Made by a program: the position numbers and the translations under genes
In this document: piece by piece, positions 26,518-35,098 of the stretch
Layout: each line of letters begins with the position of its first letter
How positions within the stretch are numbered: position 1 is the first letter of the stretch
Notes under the pieces: model-generated
Databases searched by the model: none
What the model was told of the DNA's origin: nothing
The model's input: the letters and a program-made list of their open reading frames with translations, nothing else
NCBI GenBank assembly: GCA_023458875.1
Contig: JAEWXO010000097.1
Coordinates: forward strand, 1-64,000
Reading direction: 5' to 3'
Source: Bacillota bacterium
Lineage (GTDB): Bacteria > Bacillota > Clostridia > Oscillospirales > Ruminococcaceae
Length of the DNA stretch: 64,000 bases

Positions 26518-28452
26518 ATGATAACATATGACGAAAGTAATTGTGTGGGATGCAATTCGTGTATACGTGCATGTCCTGCAAGTGAAGCAAATATTACTCA
26601 TCTTGGACCTAACGGACGTATTTCTATCAAAATAAATCCTGAAAAATGCATAAAATGCGGGAACTGCATAAAAGTCTGCAATCATAACGCCAGATCTTAC
26701 ACAGATGATACTCAACGATTCCTGGATGATTTAAAAAAAGGCGAAGAAATTATTATGATAGTTGCACCTTCAATAAAAATCACCTTTGACGGACATTGGA
26801 GAGATGTTCTTATGTATCTCAGGCAGAAGGGAATTAAAAAAATATTTGATGTCAGTCTGGGAGCCGATATATGTACGTGGGCTCATCTGAAATACATGGA
26901 CGAGCATAAGGGTTTAAAAATTATTTCCCAACCATGTTCGGCTATTGTAAACTATATACTGAAATATAAACCCGAGCTTATTAAGAATTTATCACCAATA
27001 CAAAGTCCTATGCTGTGTACTGCAATATATGTAAGAGATTATCTTGGCTGCAAGGGTAAAATAGCAGCATTTTCACCGTGTATCGCTAAAAAAGATGAAT
27101 TTAAACAGACAAAATATGTTGAATACAATGTAACATTTGATCGTTTCAAGCAGCTCACAGGCTCAAAAGACGGTGTGACAAGAGATTATTTATCTGCCTC
27201 CAACAACAGCCATAACTCATTTGAATTTGACCATGTACAGGGTATCGTAGGTTCTATTTATCCTAAACCCGGAGGACTGAAAAAAAATCTTCTGCTGCAT
27301 AACAAAAAATTAAATATTATTAATCTGGAGGGTACAAATAAAGTTTATGCCAATATAAATAAATATTCAACAGAGAAAAGCAACTTTAAGCCTGACGTAT
27401 TTGATGTTCTTTCATGCAGCAACGGCTGTAACAGCGGTCCTGCAATAGGACAGGACTATAGTTCATTCCGTATTGAATCAATTATGAACGGAGTTGAATT
27501 TTATAACGTACATAAGGTTTTTAAAAAGTTCATGGGCAAGGACGTTCAGTTTAAACGCTTTGACAAAGAGCTGAAGCTCGAAGACTTTTTAAGGGAGTAT
27601 TCACCTGATTCAACAACCTGTAATGAACCAACAGAAAATCAGATTCAGACTGTCTACGAAAATTTAGGAAAGTTTACTGAAACAGAAAAGAACTTTAACT
27701 GTCATTTCTGTGGCTACAGAACATGTCGTGAGATGGCGGTCGCAATATGTAACGGAATAAGCATTTACGATAACTGCGCTCAGTATTCAAAGCATATGGC
27801 AGATATAGGACACAACAAAATTCTTGATATAAATGCGCAGATTGCGGATATCAATAAAAACCTTGACAACGTAACAAATATACTTCTAGGCAGTATTTCA
27901 AAAGTAAAAAATGATTCATCACAGATAGATAATCTCGGAGAAAAGAATTGTGATGAGATGAACAGCCTCGAGCAGAATCTCGGAATCATTACAGACCTTT
28001 GTAAGGATATAAGTTCTGCTACTGACGTAATAACAGAAAGCATCAAAAATTATGAAAAAATGACTGATGAGATAAACGGAATCGCCAGTCAGACAAAGAT
28101 ACTCTCACTTAACGCTTCTGTTGAGGTTGCAAGAGCCGGTCAGGCAGGCAAAGGCTTCGCTGTAGTTGCAAGTGAAGTAAGAAATCTTGCTGAACGTTCC
28201 ACAAACACCGTAAGTGTTTCAGAAAAATATAACAGCGAGGTAATGAAGAGTATCGAAAATGTCAACGCGGTTGTACAAACAATAAAAGAAGCTCTCGAAA
28301 GCTTCCACGCAACAGCTGACAGTCTCAGAGATAATATTGAAATGACGAAGAACTGCGGTATTGAAATAAATAAATCAATGCAGGATGTTTCGCAGGTTGC
28401 AGATAATGTACAGGCTCTTATTTCTCAGATGAACAATATTCTTGGTAAATAA
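26518..28452 (+). CDS. [FeFe]-hydrogenase-like sensor fused to a chemotaxis-receptor signalling domain
   Basis: 644-aa soluble fusion. Residues 1-60 carry two ferredoxin clusters (CxxCxxCxxxCP and CxxCxxCxxxC). Residues 75-350 are an H-cluster-type domain with QPCSAIVNYI (138-147), FSPCIAKKDE (185-194) and LSCSNGCNSGP (298-308). Next is a further Fe-S motif (C395, C398, C403, C420). From about 430 a coiled coil leads into the methyl-accepting signalling tip (AGQAGKGFAVVASEVRNLAE). There is no TM helix. H-cluster domains of this divergent type (one Cys in the first loop, 'PCSAI') belong to sensory hydrogenases such as HydS of Ruminococcus albus. The MCP tip would pass H2 or redox state to CheA/CheW. 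Catalysis is unproven. Confidence 0.85.
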   Translation: MITYDESNCVGCNSCIRACPASEANITHLGPNGRISIKINPEKCIKCGNCIKVCNHNARSYTDDTQRFLDDLKKGEEIIMIVAPSIKITFDGHWRDVLMYLRQKGIKKIFDVSLGADICTWAHLKYMDEHKGLKIISQPCSAIVNYILKYKPELIKNLSPIQSPMLCTAIYVRDYLGCKGKIAAFSPCIAKKDEFKQTKYVEYNVTFDRFKQLTGSKDGVTRDYLSASNNSHNSFEFDHVQGIVGSIYPKPGGLKKNLLLHNKKLNIINLEGTNKVYANINKYSTEKSNFKPDVFDVLSCSNGCNSGPAIGQDYSSFRIESIMNGVEFYNVHKVFKKFMGKDVQFKRFDKELKLEDFLREYSPDSTTCNEPTENQIQTVYENLGKFTETEKNFNCHFCGYRTCREMAVAICNGISIYDNCAQYSKHMADIGHNKILDINAQIADINKNLDNVTNILLGSISKVKNDSSQIDNLGEKNCDEMNSLEQNLGIITDLCKDISSATDVITESIKNYEKMTDEINGIASQTKILSLNASVEVARAGQAGKGFAVVASEVRNLAERSTNTVSVSEKYNSEVMKSIENVNAVVQTIKEALESFHATADSLRDNIEMTKNCGIEINKSMQDVSQVADNVQALISQMNNILGK

Positions 28453-28454
28453 AG

Positions 28455-28510
28455 GTTTTAGATCCGAACGGGTCGACCAGGGCTTTCCGATCGCGCCTCT
28501 TACCTTCGGA
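28455..28510 (+). repeat. Dispersed palindromic repeat (R4)
   Basis: GATCC-GAAC-GGGTC hairpin, then GACCAGGGCTTTCCGATCGC and CTCTTACCTTCGG. It is the clearest relative of copies R6 and R7 and lies 3 bp past the stop of the hydrogenase-like gene. Confidence 0.7.
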
Positions 28511-28550
28511 CATCTGCCTTACTTTATGGGATGGCTGCAAGCAAGAAAAT

Positions 28551-28600
28551 ATTAATATTAAAAGTTTCGAAGTAAATTAATATTAAAAATCTCGAAGTAA
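28551..28600 (+). repeat. Tandem 25-bp direct repeat before the trpB promoter
   Basis: Two adjacent 25-bp units (28551-28575 and 28576-28600), both starting ATTAATATTAAAA and ending TCGAAGTAA, with two mismatches. The second ends 5 bp before the -35 box of trpB, a position suited to an activator or repressor. Confidence 0.8.
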
Positions 28601-28605
28601 AACCA

Positions 28606-28635
28606 TTGACAAAGTATCAGTATACATTATATAAT
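28606..28635 (+). promoter_or_regulatory. Promoter of trpB
   Basis: Consensus TTGACA (28606-28611), 18-bp spacer, TATAAT (28630-28635), about 58 bp before the start codon. Confidence 0.8.
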
Positions 28636-28692
28636 TGAAATAGTATCATTTTAAAGCGCTAAAATTTATATATATGAAAGGAAATAAAAATA

Positions 28693-30066
28693 ATGTCTGA
28701 TATTCCATACAAAATTTATTTGTCCGAAAATGAAATGCCGACACAATGGCATAACATCAGAGCTGAAATGAAAGAGCTTCCTCCTCCGTTTATTAACCCT
28801 GCTACAGGAAAGCCATGCACAAAGGAAGACCTTATGCCTGTATTCTGTGAAGAGCTTATTGATCAGGAGCTTAATGTCACAGACAAATATTTCGATATTC
28901 CTGAGGAAGTTCAGCATTTTTATAAAATGTACAGACCTTCTCCGCTTGTAAGAGCATATAATCTCGAAAGAGTTCTTGGGACTCCTGCTAAAATCTATTA
29001 TAAATTCGAAGGAACAAATACCTCAGGGTCACATAAGCTTAATTCTGCTGCAGCTCAGGTATACTACGCAAAAAAACAGGGACTTAAAAACCTGACAACA
29101 GAAACAGGTGCTGGTCAATGGGGTACTGCACTTTCAATGGCATGTGCATTTTACGGAATGAATCTCAAAGTATTTATGGTAAAGGTTTCAGCAGAGCAGA
29201 AACCTCATCGCAGAGCTGTAATCGAAACATACGGCGGAGCAGTAATCCCTTCGCCGTCAGACACTACAGCTATCGGAAGAAAAATCCTTGAAGAAAATCC
29301 GGGAACAGGCGGTTCTCTCGGATGCGCAATTTCAGAAGCAGTAGAAGCTGCAACACATACTCCTGACTGCCGTTACGTACTCGGAAGCGTGCTCAATCAC
29401 GTTCTTATCCATCAGACAGTTATCGGACAGGAAACAAAAATAGCATGTCAGAAATACGACATCGTTCCTGACATAATTATCGGATGTGCCGGCGGCGGTT
29501 CTAACCTCGGGGGACTTATTTCTCCATTCATGGCTGACAAGATAAACGGAAAAAGCAATGCACATTTTATTGCAGTTGAACCGGCTTCATGTCCTTCACT
29601 TACAAGAGGAAAATATGCATATGACTTCGGTGATACAGGAAGAACCACACCACTTATCAAAATGTACACACTCGGAAGCGGCTTTATCCCTTCGGCAAAT
29701 CACGCAGGCGGCCTTCGTTATCACGGTATGTCATCAATTCTTTCAAAGCTTTATGATGACGGATACTTTGAAGCAAGATCGGCTGAACAGACAAAGGTTT
29801 TTGAAGCTGCCACAATATTTGCAAAAGCAGAAGGCACTCTCCCTGCTCCTGAATCTTCACATGCTATACGTGTTGCCATTGATGAAGCACTGAAGTGTAA
29901 GGAAACAGGAGAATCAAAGACTATTCTGTTCGGTCTTACAGGAACAGGTTATTTTGATATGACTGCATATCAGGCTTATAACAACGGCACTATGACAGAC
30001 TATATCCCTACTGACGCGGATCTGGAAAAAGGCTTTGCCACGCTTCCTGACGTTGATTTTAAATAA
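28693..30066 (+). CDS. trpB: Tryptophan synthase beta chain, TrpB2 type
   Basis: PLP enzyme condensing indole with serine. At 457 aa it is longer than TrpB1 and matches the TrpB2 class. The PLP lysine lies in GSHKLNSA (K115), the glutamate in TTETGAGQWGTA, and the phosphate-binding loop is CAGGGSNLGG. The RBS GAAAGGA precedes the ATG. No trpA or other trp genes are adjacent, which fits TrpB2 acting alone to scavenge free indole. It has its own promoter, tandem repeat operator candidate and terminator. Confidence 0.93.
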   Translation: MSDIPYKIYLSENEMPTQWHNIRAEMKELPPPFINPATGKPCTKEDLMPVFCEELIDQELNVTDKYFDIPEEVQHFYKMYRPSPLVRAYNLERVLGTPAKIYYKFEGTNTSGSHKLNSAAAQVYYAKKQGLKNLTTETGAGQWGTALSMACAFYGMNLKVFMVKVSAEQKPHRRAVIETYGGAVIPSPSDTTAIGRKILEENPGTGGSLGCAISEAVEAATHTPDCRYVLGSVLNHVLIHQTVIGQETKIACQKYDIVPDIIIGCAGGGSNLGGLISPFMADKINGKSNAHFIAVEPASCPSLTRGKYAYDFGDTGRTTPLIKMYTLGSGFIPSANHAGGLRYHGMSSILSKLYDDGYFEARSAEQTKVFEAATIFAKAEGTLPAPESSHAIRVAIDEALKCKETGESKTILFGLTGTGYFDMTAYQAYNNGTMTDYIPTDADLEKGFATLPDVDFK

Positions 30067-30088
30067 AAAATCTATTAATAAAAAAATT

Positions 30089-30130
30089 ACTGCTGTCCGG
30101 CTCGTAAAATGCCTGACAGCAGTTTTTTTA
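30089..30130. terminator. Terminator between trpB and the EAL gene
   Basis: Stem ACTGCTGTC / GACAGCAGT (30089-30097 with 30115-30123) with T-run to the right and A-run to the left; it serves both convergent genes. Confidence 0.9.
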
Positions 30131-32488
30131 TTATTCAATAACCTTTCCAAAGGCAAGCTTCTCAAAATCTTCAACCGGTATAGGACGTGAAAAGCAAAAG
30201 CCTTGTATCACCCTACAACCCGTATCTTTTAAAGCTTCTCTCTGCCATTCATGTTCTACGCCTTCGATAACGATATCCTTATTAAGTTTTTTAAGCATCG
30301 AAACAACACCGATTACCAGCTGTTTGTTTTTTGGCTCATCGATGTTATCAATAAGCCCCTTATCAATTTTTATTACGTCAAAAGGAAGTTTCTTCAACGC
30401 TATAAGTGAAGAATAACCCGAAGCAAAATCATCCATCATAAGCCTGAAGCCCCTTGATTTAAGGTCAAGCATTACATCTTCAAGAATATTTTCTCCGTTT
30501 TCAAGCAGTGCACTCTCCGTTACCTCTATATCCAGCATCATAGGAGATATACCGTATTTTCTTGTAAGTTTTTCAAATTCATTTACGAAATTAGTATTAA
30601 AAATATGCATTCTTGAAACGTTTACCGATATCGGAATTTCTCTGCACGAATTATCTCTCCACTTTTTCAGAACCTTGCATGATTCTTCCCACACATACTT
30701 GTCAAGCGGTATAATAAATCCGTTTTTCTCGAATATAGGAATAAAACTTCCAGGTGAAATCATTTTGTCACGTTCAGGACTTTTCCATCTTACAAGCGCT
30801 TCAGCCCCTAATATCTCTCCCGTATTAATATCACATTTTGGCTGAAGGTATATACAGAATTGATTGTTATCGAGGGCAATCTGTTTCTGACTTTCAATAA
30901 ATTTCAGTTCTTTGTGCTTGTCATCAAATTCATTGTTGTAAAATGCATAAGTTTTCAGCAGATTTCCTTTAATAGCTTTTAATGCTATGCCGGCATAATC
31001 ACATATTAAATTCATGTTTTCGCCATTTTTAATGTGATTGTAAATTCCAAAATGCGGTGTAAGATTTAATCTTTTATCACATGCCTTTATTTCATCCGCA
31101 AGCTTTAAAATGTTTTTCAGCATCTCATCCTGATCTTTATATTTCAGACATATTACAAATACATCTCCGCCAATATGGCCATAAAGTACATCATCCACAA
31201 ATGTATTTCTTATAAGTACTGAAATTTTCACCAGCACCTCATTGCCAACTTCCCAGCCATAAATATCATTTATAAAGCTGAAATTATCTAAATCAAGACG
31301 TATAAGGGCAAATTCTATATCATCATACGGAACAACAAAGCTTTCGGCCTTCTGATAGAATGTTTTTGCGTTCAAAAAATCTGTCATCCTATCATGCTCT
31401 GCCTGATATTTCAGTGCATCAATTGTAGTATTGAATTCCTTAATTAAAAGGCCGACTTCATCATTTGATTTTACTTCCATCTGCTCAGAAAAATTACACT
31501 CAGCCACTATTTTAAGTCCCTTGATTATATCCTGTATTTCACTGACAATATCTTTGTTGATAGATCTTATTGATAAATAAATAATTCCTATACTCAATAT
31601 AGTTATTATCGCCATCATAGAGGCTGTTATCAGCGACTGACTTAATATCACATTCATCGGAACAAGATATATAAGCTTACAGTTATCAATAGGCTCAATT
31701 ATACTTTGATGTAAAATATACTTGCCATTATTAAGATGTTCAGCAAGCCCCGTCCCTTTTTCTTCCATATCTCCAATCTTCAGGATTTTATCTATTGTTT
31801 TGTTGTCATACTCAACGGAAGAAAACAGAAGATCTGAATCCGGAGAAAAAAGCAGCCACGCCTGATGCTGGAAATTAGTCTCCATTTTAAGCTTATCTAT
31901 AAAATAATTATTATTGAAATACAATATAATCGCACCGGTAATTTCACTGCTTGAACTGTCTTTTATAGGATATGTGTATACAATCATAGGAATATTTCTA
32001 TCCTTAATAATTGAATTTTGTGTGAAATACGGCTCGCATTCATTAAATTTCTCTTCGTTATACCATTTAGGGTCAGGTTCGTATTCATGCTGCCCTGCAG
32101 AATCAATAATAACCTCGTTTCTGATATCTGCAATACCTACCCATGTAAAATATGATGAGGTATTTTTTATCCGGTCAGCAATATCCTGCAAATCACTGTA
32201 TTCAGATTTTTCTTTTACATTATCACCTGAAGCCTCATTGATTAAATTAAGTATCATTGCTGATTTTTCTTCAAATTTTACATTTCCCAACGTAAAATTA
32301 ATTGTAGCCTCCAGGTCATGATGCTTTGAAATACTTTGTCCGATCATGGAATTTTTCAGATTTTTATATGCAACATGATCATTGAGTATAACACTTACTA
32401 CGCACAACAAAATAAGTAATATTGATGCTGGCACAATGCATAATATAACAAATTTTGACATTAGTTTTTTAAATTTACGCCTTTTCAT
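30131..32488 (-). CDS. Membrane c-di-GMP phosphodiesterase with degenerate GGDEF and intact EAL
   Basis: 785 aa. TM1 (about 13-33), an extracytoplasmic Cache-like sensor region, TM2 (about 280-307), a HAMP-like linker, GGDEF domain, then EAL domain. The GGDEF motif reads GGDVF, so cyclase activity is doubtful. The EAL domain has EALVRW, NVSRMH, DIEVTES, DDFASGYSSL, VIKIDK and EGVE, all catalytic positions. It therefore probably hydrolyses c-di-GMP, with GGDVF possibly a GTP-binding regulatory site. Monocistronic. Confidence 0.9.
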   Translation of the reverse strand: MKRRKFKKLMSKFVILCIVPASILLILLCVVSVILNDHVAYKNLKNSMIGQSISKHHDLEATINFTLGNVKFEEKSAMILNLINEASGDNVKEKSEYSDLQDIADRIKNTSSYFTWVGIADIRNEVIIDSAGQHEYEPDPKWYNEEKFNECEPYFTQNSIIKDRNIPMIVYTYPIKDSSSSEITGAIILYFNNNYFIDKLKMETNFQHQAWLLFSPDSDLLFSSVEYDNKTIDKILKIGDMEEKGTGLAEHLNNGKYILHQSIIEPIDNCKLIYLVPMNVILSQSLITASMMAIITILSIGIIYLSIRSINKDIVSEIQDIIKGLKIVAECNFSEQMEVKSNDEVGLLIKEFNTTIDALKYQAEHDRMTDFLNAKTFYQKAESFVVPYDDIEFALIRLDLDNFSFINDIYGWEVGNEVLVKISVLIRNTFVDDVLYGHIGGDVFVICLKYKDQDEMLKNILKLADEIKACDKRLNLTPHFGIYNHIKNGENMNLICDYAGIALKAIKGNLLKTYAFYNNEFDDKHKELKFIESQKQIALDNNQFCIYLQPKCDINTGEILGAEALVRWKSPERDKMISPGSFIPIFEKNGFIIPLDKYVWEESCKVLKKWRDNSCREIPISVNVSRMHIFNTNFVNEFEKLTRKYGISPMMLDIEVTESALLENGENILEDVMLDLKSRGFRLMMDDFASGYSSLIALKKLPFDVIKIDKGLIDNIDEPKNKQLVIGVVSMLKKLNKDIVIEGVEHEWQREALKDTGCRVIQGFCFSRPIPVEDFEKLAFGKVIE

Positions 32489-32730
32489 TTTGTGTCCACC
32501 CCCTGTTTTTATAATGCCCCTATATCATTAAAATTGTATTTCAATTTTGTTCATTATACCATACTTCATTATTATTTTCAATACTTTATGATGATTTTAA
32601 TGGATTTTTGACGAAATATTTTTATTTTATAGCCTTTATGCATAAATTCAATCATAATACCAGCCTTTTTTTTCAATCATTTACATTTACTTTGTTTTAA
32701 TTGACGTTTTTTTGTATGCATACAAAGTAT

Positions 32731-32772
32731 AAAAAAAACATTTTACAGTTTATTTCAAAACTGTGAAATGTT
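32731..32772 (-). terminator. Terminator of the solute-binding protein gene
   Basis: Stem AACATTTTACAGTT / AACTGTGAAATGTT (one mismatch) at 32737-32772, with an A-run to its left that becomes a U-tail on the minus strand. Confidence 0.8.
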
Positions 32773-32784
32773 CTTTTTGGTTTT

Positions 32785-34413
32785 TTAGTCAAAATATTTA
32801 GCATACCTGAAATTAACCTGTTCTGAAAAAGGATTGAATATAAAATCCGTGATACCTTTTTTATATACAACAAATTTATTTTTATAAAAAACAGGAATAT
32901 AATCTCCGCTCATTAAAATTTCATTTTCAATTTCACTGTAAGCTTTTATTTTTTCGCTGTCAGATGAACTTAAAAGTGAACTCTCCAGAATACCGTTAAT
33001 TTTTTTGTAGTTTAAACCTGTAGTGTTTATACTGTCCATCACATTTTTCAAAAAATAGTATATGGAATTATCATCTATAGCTATCTCTGTCAGAGCAAAT
33101 GCATAATCTCCGTCCTGCAGGCGCTGATAATATTCACTGTCATCCACATAATCAATTCCTATATATATATCAAGTGAATCCTGCCAGTCATTTATTATCT
33201 GACTCATAAAACCATTGTCTGATTTATTTCTTATCATTATTTTTGCATCATCTGAAAATGCATCGTAGAAATCTTCTTTCTGGCTCACTGTCAAACTATA
33301 CTTATCCATATAAAACGGCATTTTGCTGTCATCGATACTGTCCCTGTAATTAGTGTCTCTGATATAAATACTGCCTGGTATTATACCGTATGCCATACTG
33401 AAATTACTTGTAATTATGTTTTTATATTTCTCTCTGTCAATACTAACCGACAGCGCTCTTTTTATATCATTGTCAATTTTATATTTATTGTTAAATATTA
33501 TTCCTATAGAAGCTGACTGGTATTTGTTGGTTTCCGATGTTCCAAGAAGTGATTTTTTGTATTCACTGTCTGAAACAAAGCAGTCAGTATAACCTGAATC
33601 AAAATTTTCCGCAGCTGCATCATTCGTTTTTTCTATAATAAACTTAAGCATATACGGATAGACTTTGTCATAACTTGAATTGTTGTAATTTCTCTTCATA
33701 TATATCAGATTATCGTTTCCATAAGGATCATACGACCATTGTGACATATAAAAAGCACCGTTTGAAATTACAGACTCATCATCAAGTCCGTATCTCGCAT
33801 TTGTTCCCTCAAAGAACTGTTTATTGCACGGCATTGCAGGTGCTGTTGTCAGCAGATACATAAATTCAGAATTTGGTCTGTCAAGTTCAAATACAAGCTC
33901 TGTTGAATTAATGGCATACACACCGAGCTGTGTATATTCAGTCTCACCACTCATAATCGACTCTGCATTTTTGATAAAGCTGAATTTTTCAGTATACGGA
34001 GACATTGTTACAGGGTTATATATTCTCTTGAATGCATATACAAAGTCATGAGCTGTTACAACATCTTCCGTACCGTCTGCACTATACCAGTAACAGTCGT
34101 CACGGAGATAAAAGTGATATTTCTTTCCGTCATCAGTAATTTCACAGTTTTTTGCAACACCATAGTCAAGCTTCCCGTCGATATTGAATGTCGTAAGTCC
34201 GAGAAACATATTTTCAATAATCATAAGGGACGACTTGTCACATGCAAGCTGCGGATCAAGGTTCTGAGGATTTTTATAAATTGTATAGGTAAATGAATGG
34301 TCAGATCCGTCCTTGTCCTCATCATTACAGCCTGACATAGCAAATACAGAAATAATCAATACAAAAACAGTTGTTAAAATTTTTATTTTCTGAATATTTA
34401 TAAATCTGTGCAC
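32785..34413 (-). CDS. Peptide/oligopeptide-type ABC substrate-binding lipoprotein (family 5)
   Basis: About 542 aa from the GTG at 34413, chosen because AAAGGA is 5-6 nt upstream and a signal sequence follows. The lipobox is FAMSGC. Family 5 features are YTIYKNPQNLDPQLACD, the TAHDFVYAFKRI motif with nearby 'PVTMSPY', and DRPNSEFMYLLTTAPAMPC. OppA/DppA relatives bind peptides, but ligand is not predictable. No permease or ATPase genes adjoin it, so it is an orphan binding protein using transporters elsewhere, or a sensor. Confidence 0.88.
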   Translation of the reverse strand: MHRFINIQKIKILTTVFVLIISVFAMSGCNDEDKDGSDHSFTYTIYKNPQNLDPQLACDKSSLMIIENMFLGLTTFNIDGKLDYGVAKNCEITDDGKKYHFYLRDDCYWYSADGTEDVVTAHDFVYAFKRIYNPVTMSPYTEKFSFIKNAESIMSGETEYTQLGVYAINSTELVFELDRPNSEFMYLLTTAPAMPCNKQFFEGTNARYGLDDESVISNGAFYMSQWSYDPYGNDNLIYMKRNYNNSSYDKVYPYMLKFIIEKTNDAAAENFDSGYTDCFVSDSEYKKSLLGTSETNKYQSASIGIIFNNKYKIDNDIKRALSVSIDREKYKNIITSNFSMAYGIIPGSIYIRDTNYRDSIDDSKMPFYMDKYSLTVSQKEDFYDAFSDDAKIMIRNKSDNGFMSQIINDWQDSLDIYIGIDYVDDSEYYQRLQDGDYAFALTEIAIDDNSIYYFLKNVMDSINTTGLNYKKINGILESSLLSSSDSEKIKAYSEIENEILMSGDYIPVFYKNKFVVYKKGITDFIFNPFSEQVNFRYAKYFD

Positions 34414-34474
34414 TTTATTCCTTTCTGCAAATTCAATTCTGCATTTTAAAAAATTCAAATAAAATGATTTATGG

Positions 34475-34591
34475 TTACTAGTGTACTGTATCACCGACGT
34501 TCAATTAAATTTATAGGATATTTAAATCATAAAACTTGATTATATTCAGAGTATTAATTATCAAAATATCTATGATACGTTACACTAGTAA
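34475..34591. mobile_element. MITE-like 117-bp element with 19-bp terminal inverted repeats
   Basis: The left end (34475-34493, TTACTAGTGTA...TATCA) and right end (34573-34591, TGATA...TACACTAGTAA) are inverted copies matching at 17 of 19 positions around a 79-bp AT-rich core with no ORF. It fills the gap between nrdG and the binding-protein gene, ending 2 bp from the nrdG stop codon. No clear target-site duplication is visible. It could instead be a paired operator or a long terminator stem. Confidence 0.45.
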
Positions 34592-34593
34592 TG

Positions 34594-35097
34594 TCAGGGC
34601 GCATACTCTGTTACTTTGTTGAGCAGGAGGCTTTTCTGGCAGTCAATCAGACGCTGGTTGGTACTTCCCTTAAAAAGAGCATCAATACTTCTTTTATCTA
34701 TTTCAAACCTGCCGTCAATCAGTATATCAGTATATTTCAAAAGTTCCATATACCCATTCTGATCATCTGCATTTTTTACAAGGTATTCAAAAAGGTAACC
34801 GGTATATGTTACAATATTAAGTCCTTCTTTTTTTATCTGACGTCCCATTTCAGAAAGCACTTTTGCCTGACAGAAGGGCTCGCCCCCGCTGAATGTGACT
34901 CCGTCAAGCAGAGGATTTTTTCTTATCTCATCAATCAGTATACCGCTGTCTATTACCATTCCTCCGTTAAAGTCATGGGTCTGAGGATTCTGGCATCCTT
35001 TACAGCCATGTGGACAACCCTGCGTAAATACCGTATATCGTATTCCCGGTCCATCGACTATTGAATCGTTAGCTGTACCTGAAATTCGTATATCCAT
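34594..35097 (-). CDS. nrdG: Anaerobic ribonucleotide reductase activating protein
   Basis: Radical SAM activase, 167 aa, that generates the glycyl radical on NrdD. The cluster motif is CPHGCKGC (CxxxCxxC), preceded by GPGIRYTVFTQG; TFSGGEPFCQ follows. The length is typical. It starts 1 bp after nrdD ends, so the two are cotranslated. Supports strictly anaerobic dNTP synthesis. Confidence 0.96.
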   Translation of the reverse strand: MDIRISGTANDSIVDGPGIRYTVFTQGCPHGCKGCQNPQTHDFNGGMVIDSGILIDEIRKNPLLDGVTFSGGEPFCQAKVLSEMGRQIKKEGLNIVTYTGYLFEYLVKNADDQNGYMELLKYTDILIDGRFEIDKRSIDALFKGSTNQRLIDCQKSLLLNKVTEYAP

Positions 35098-35098
35098 A

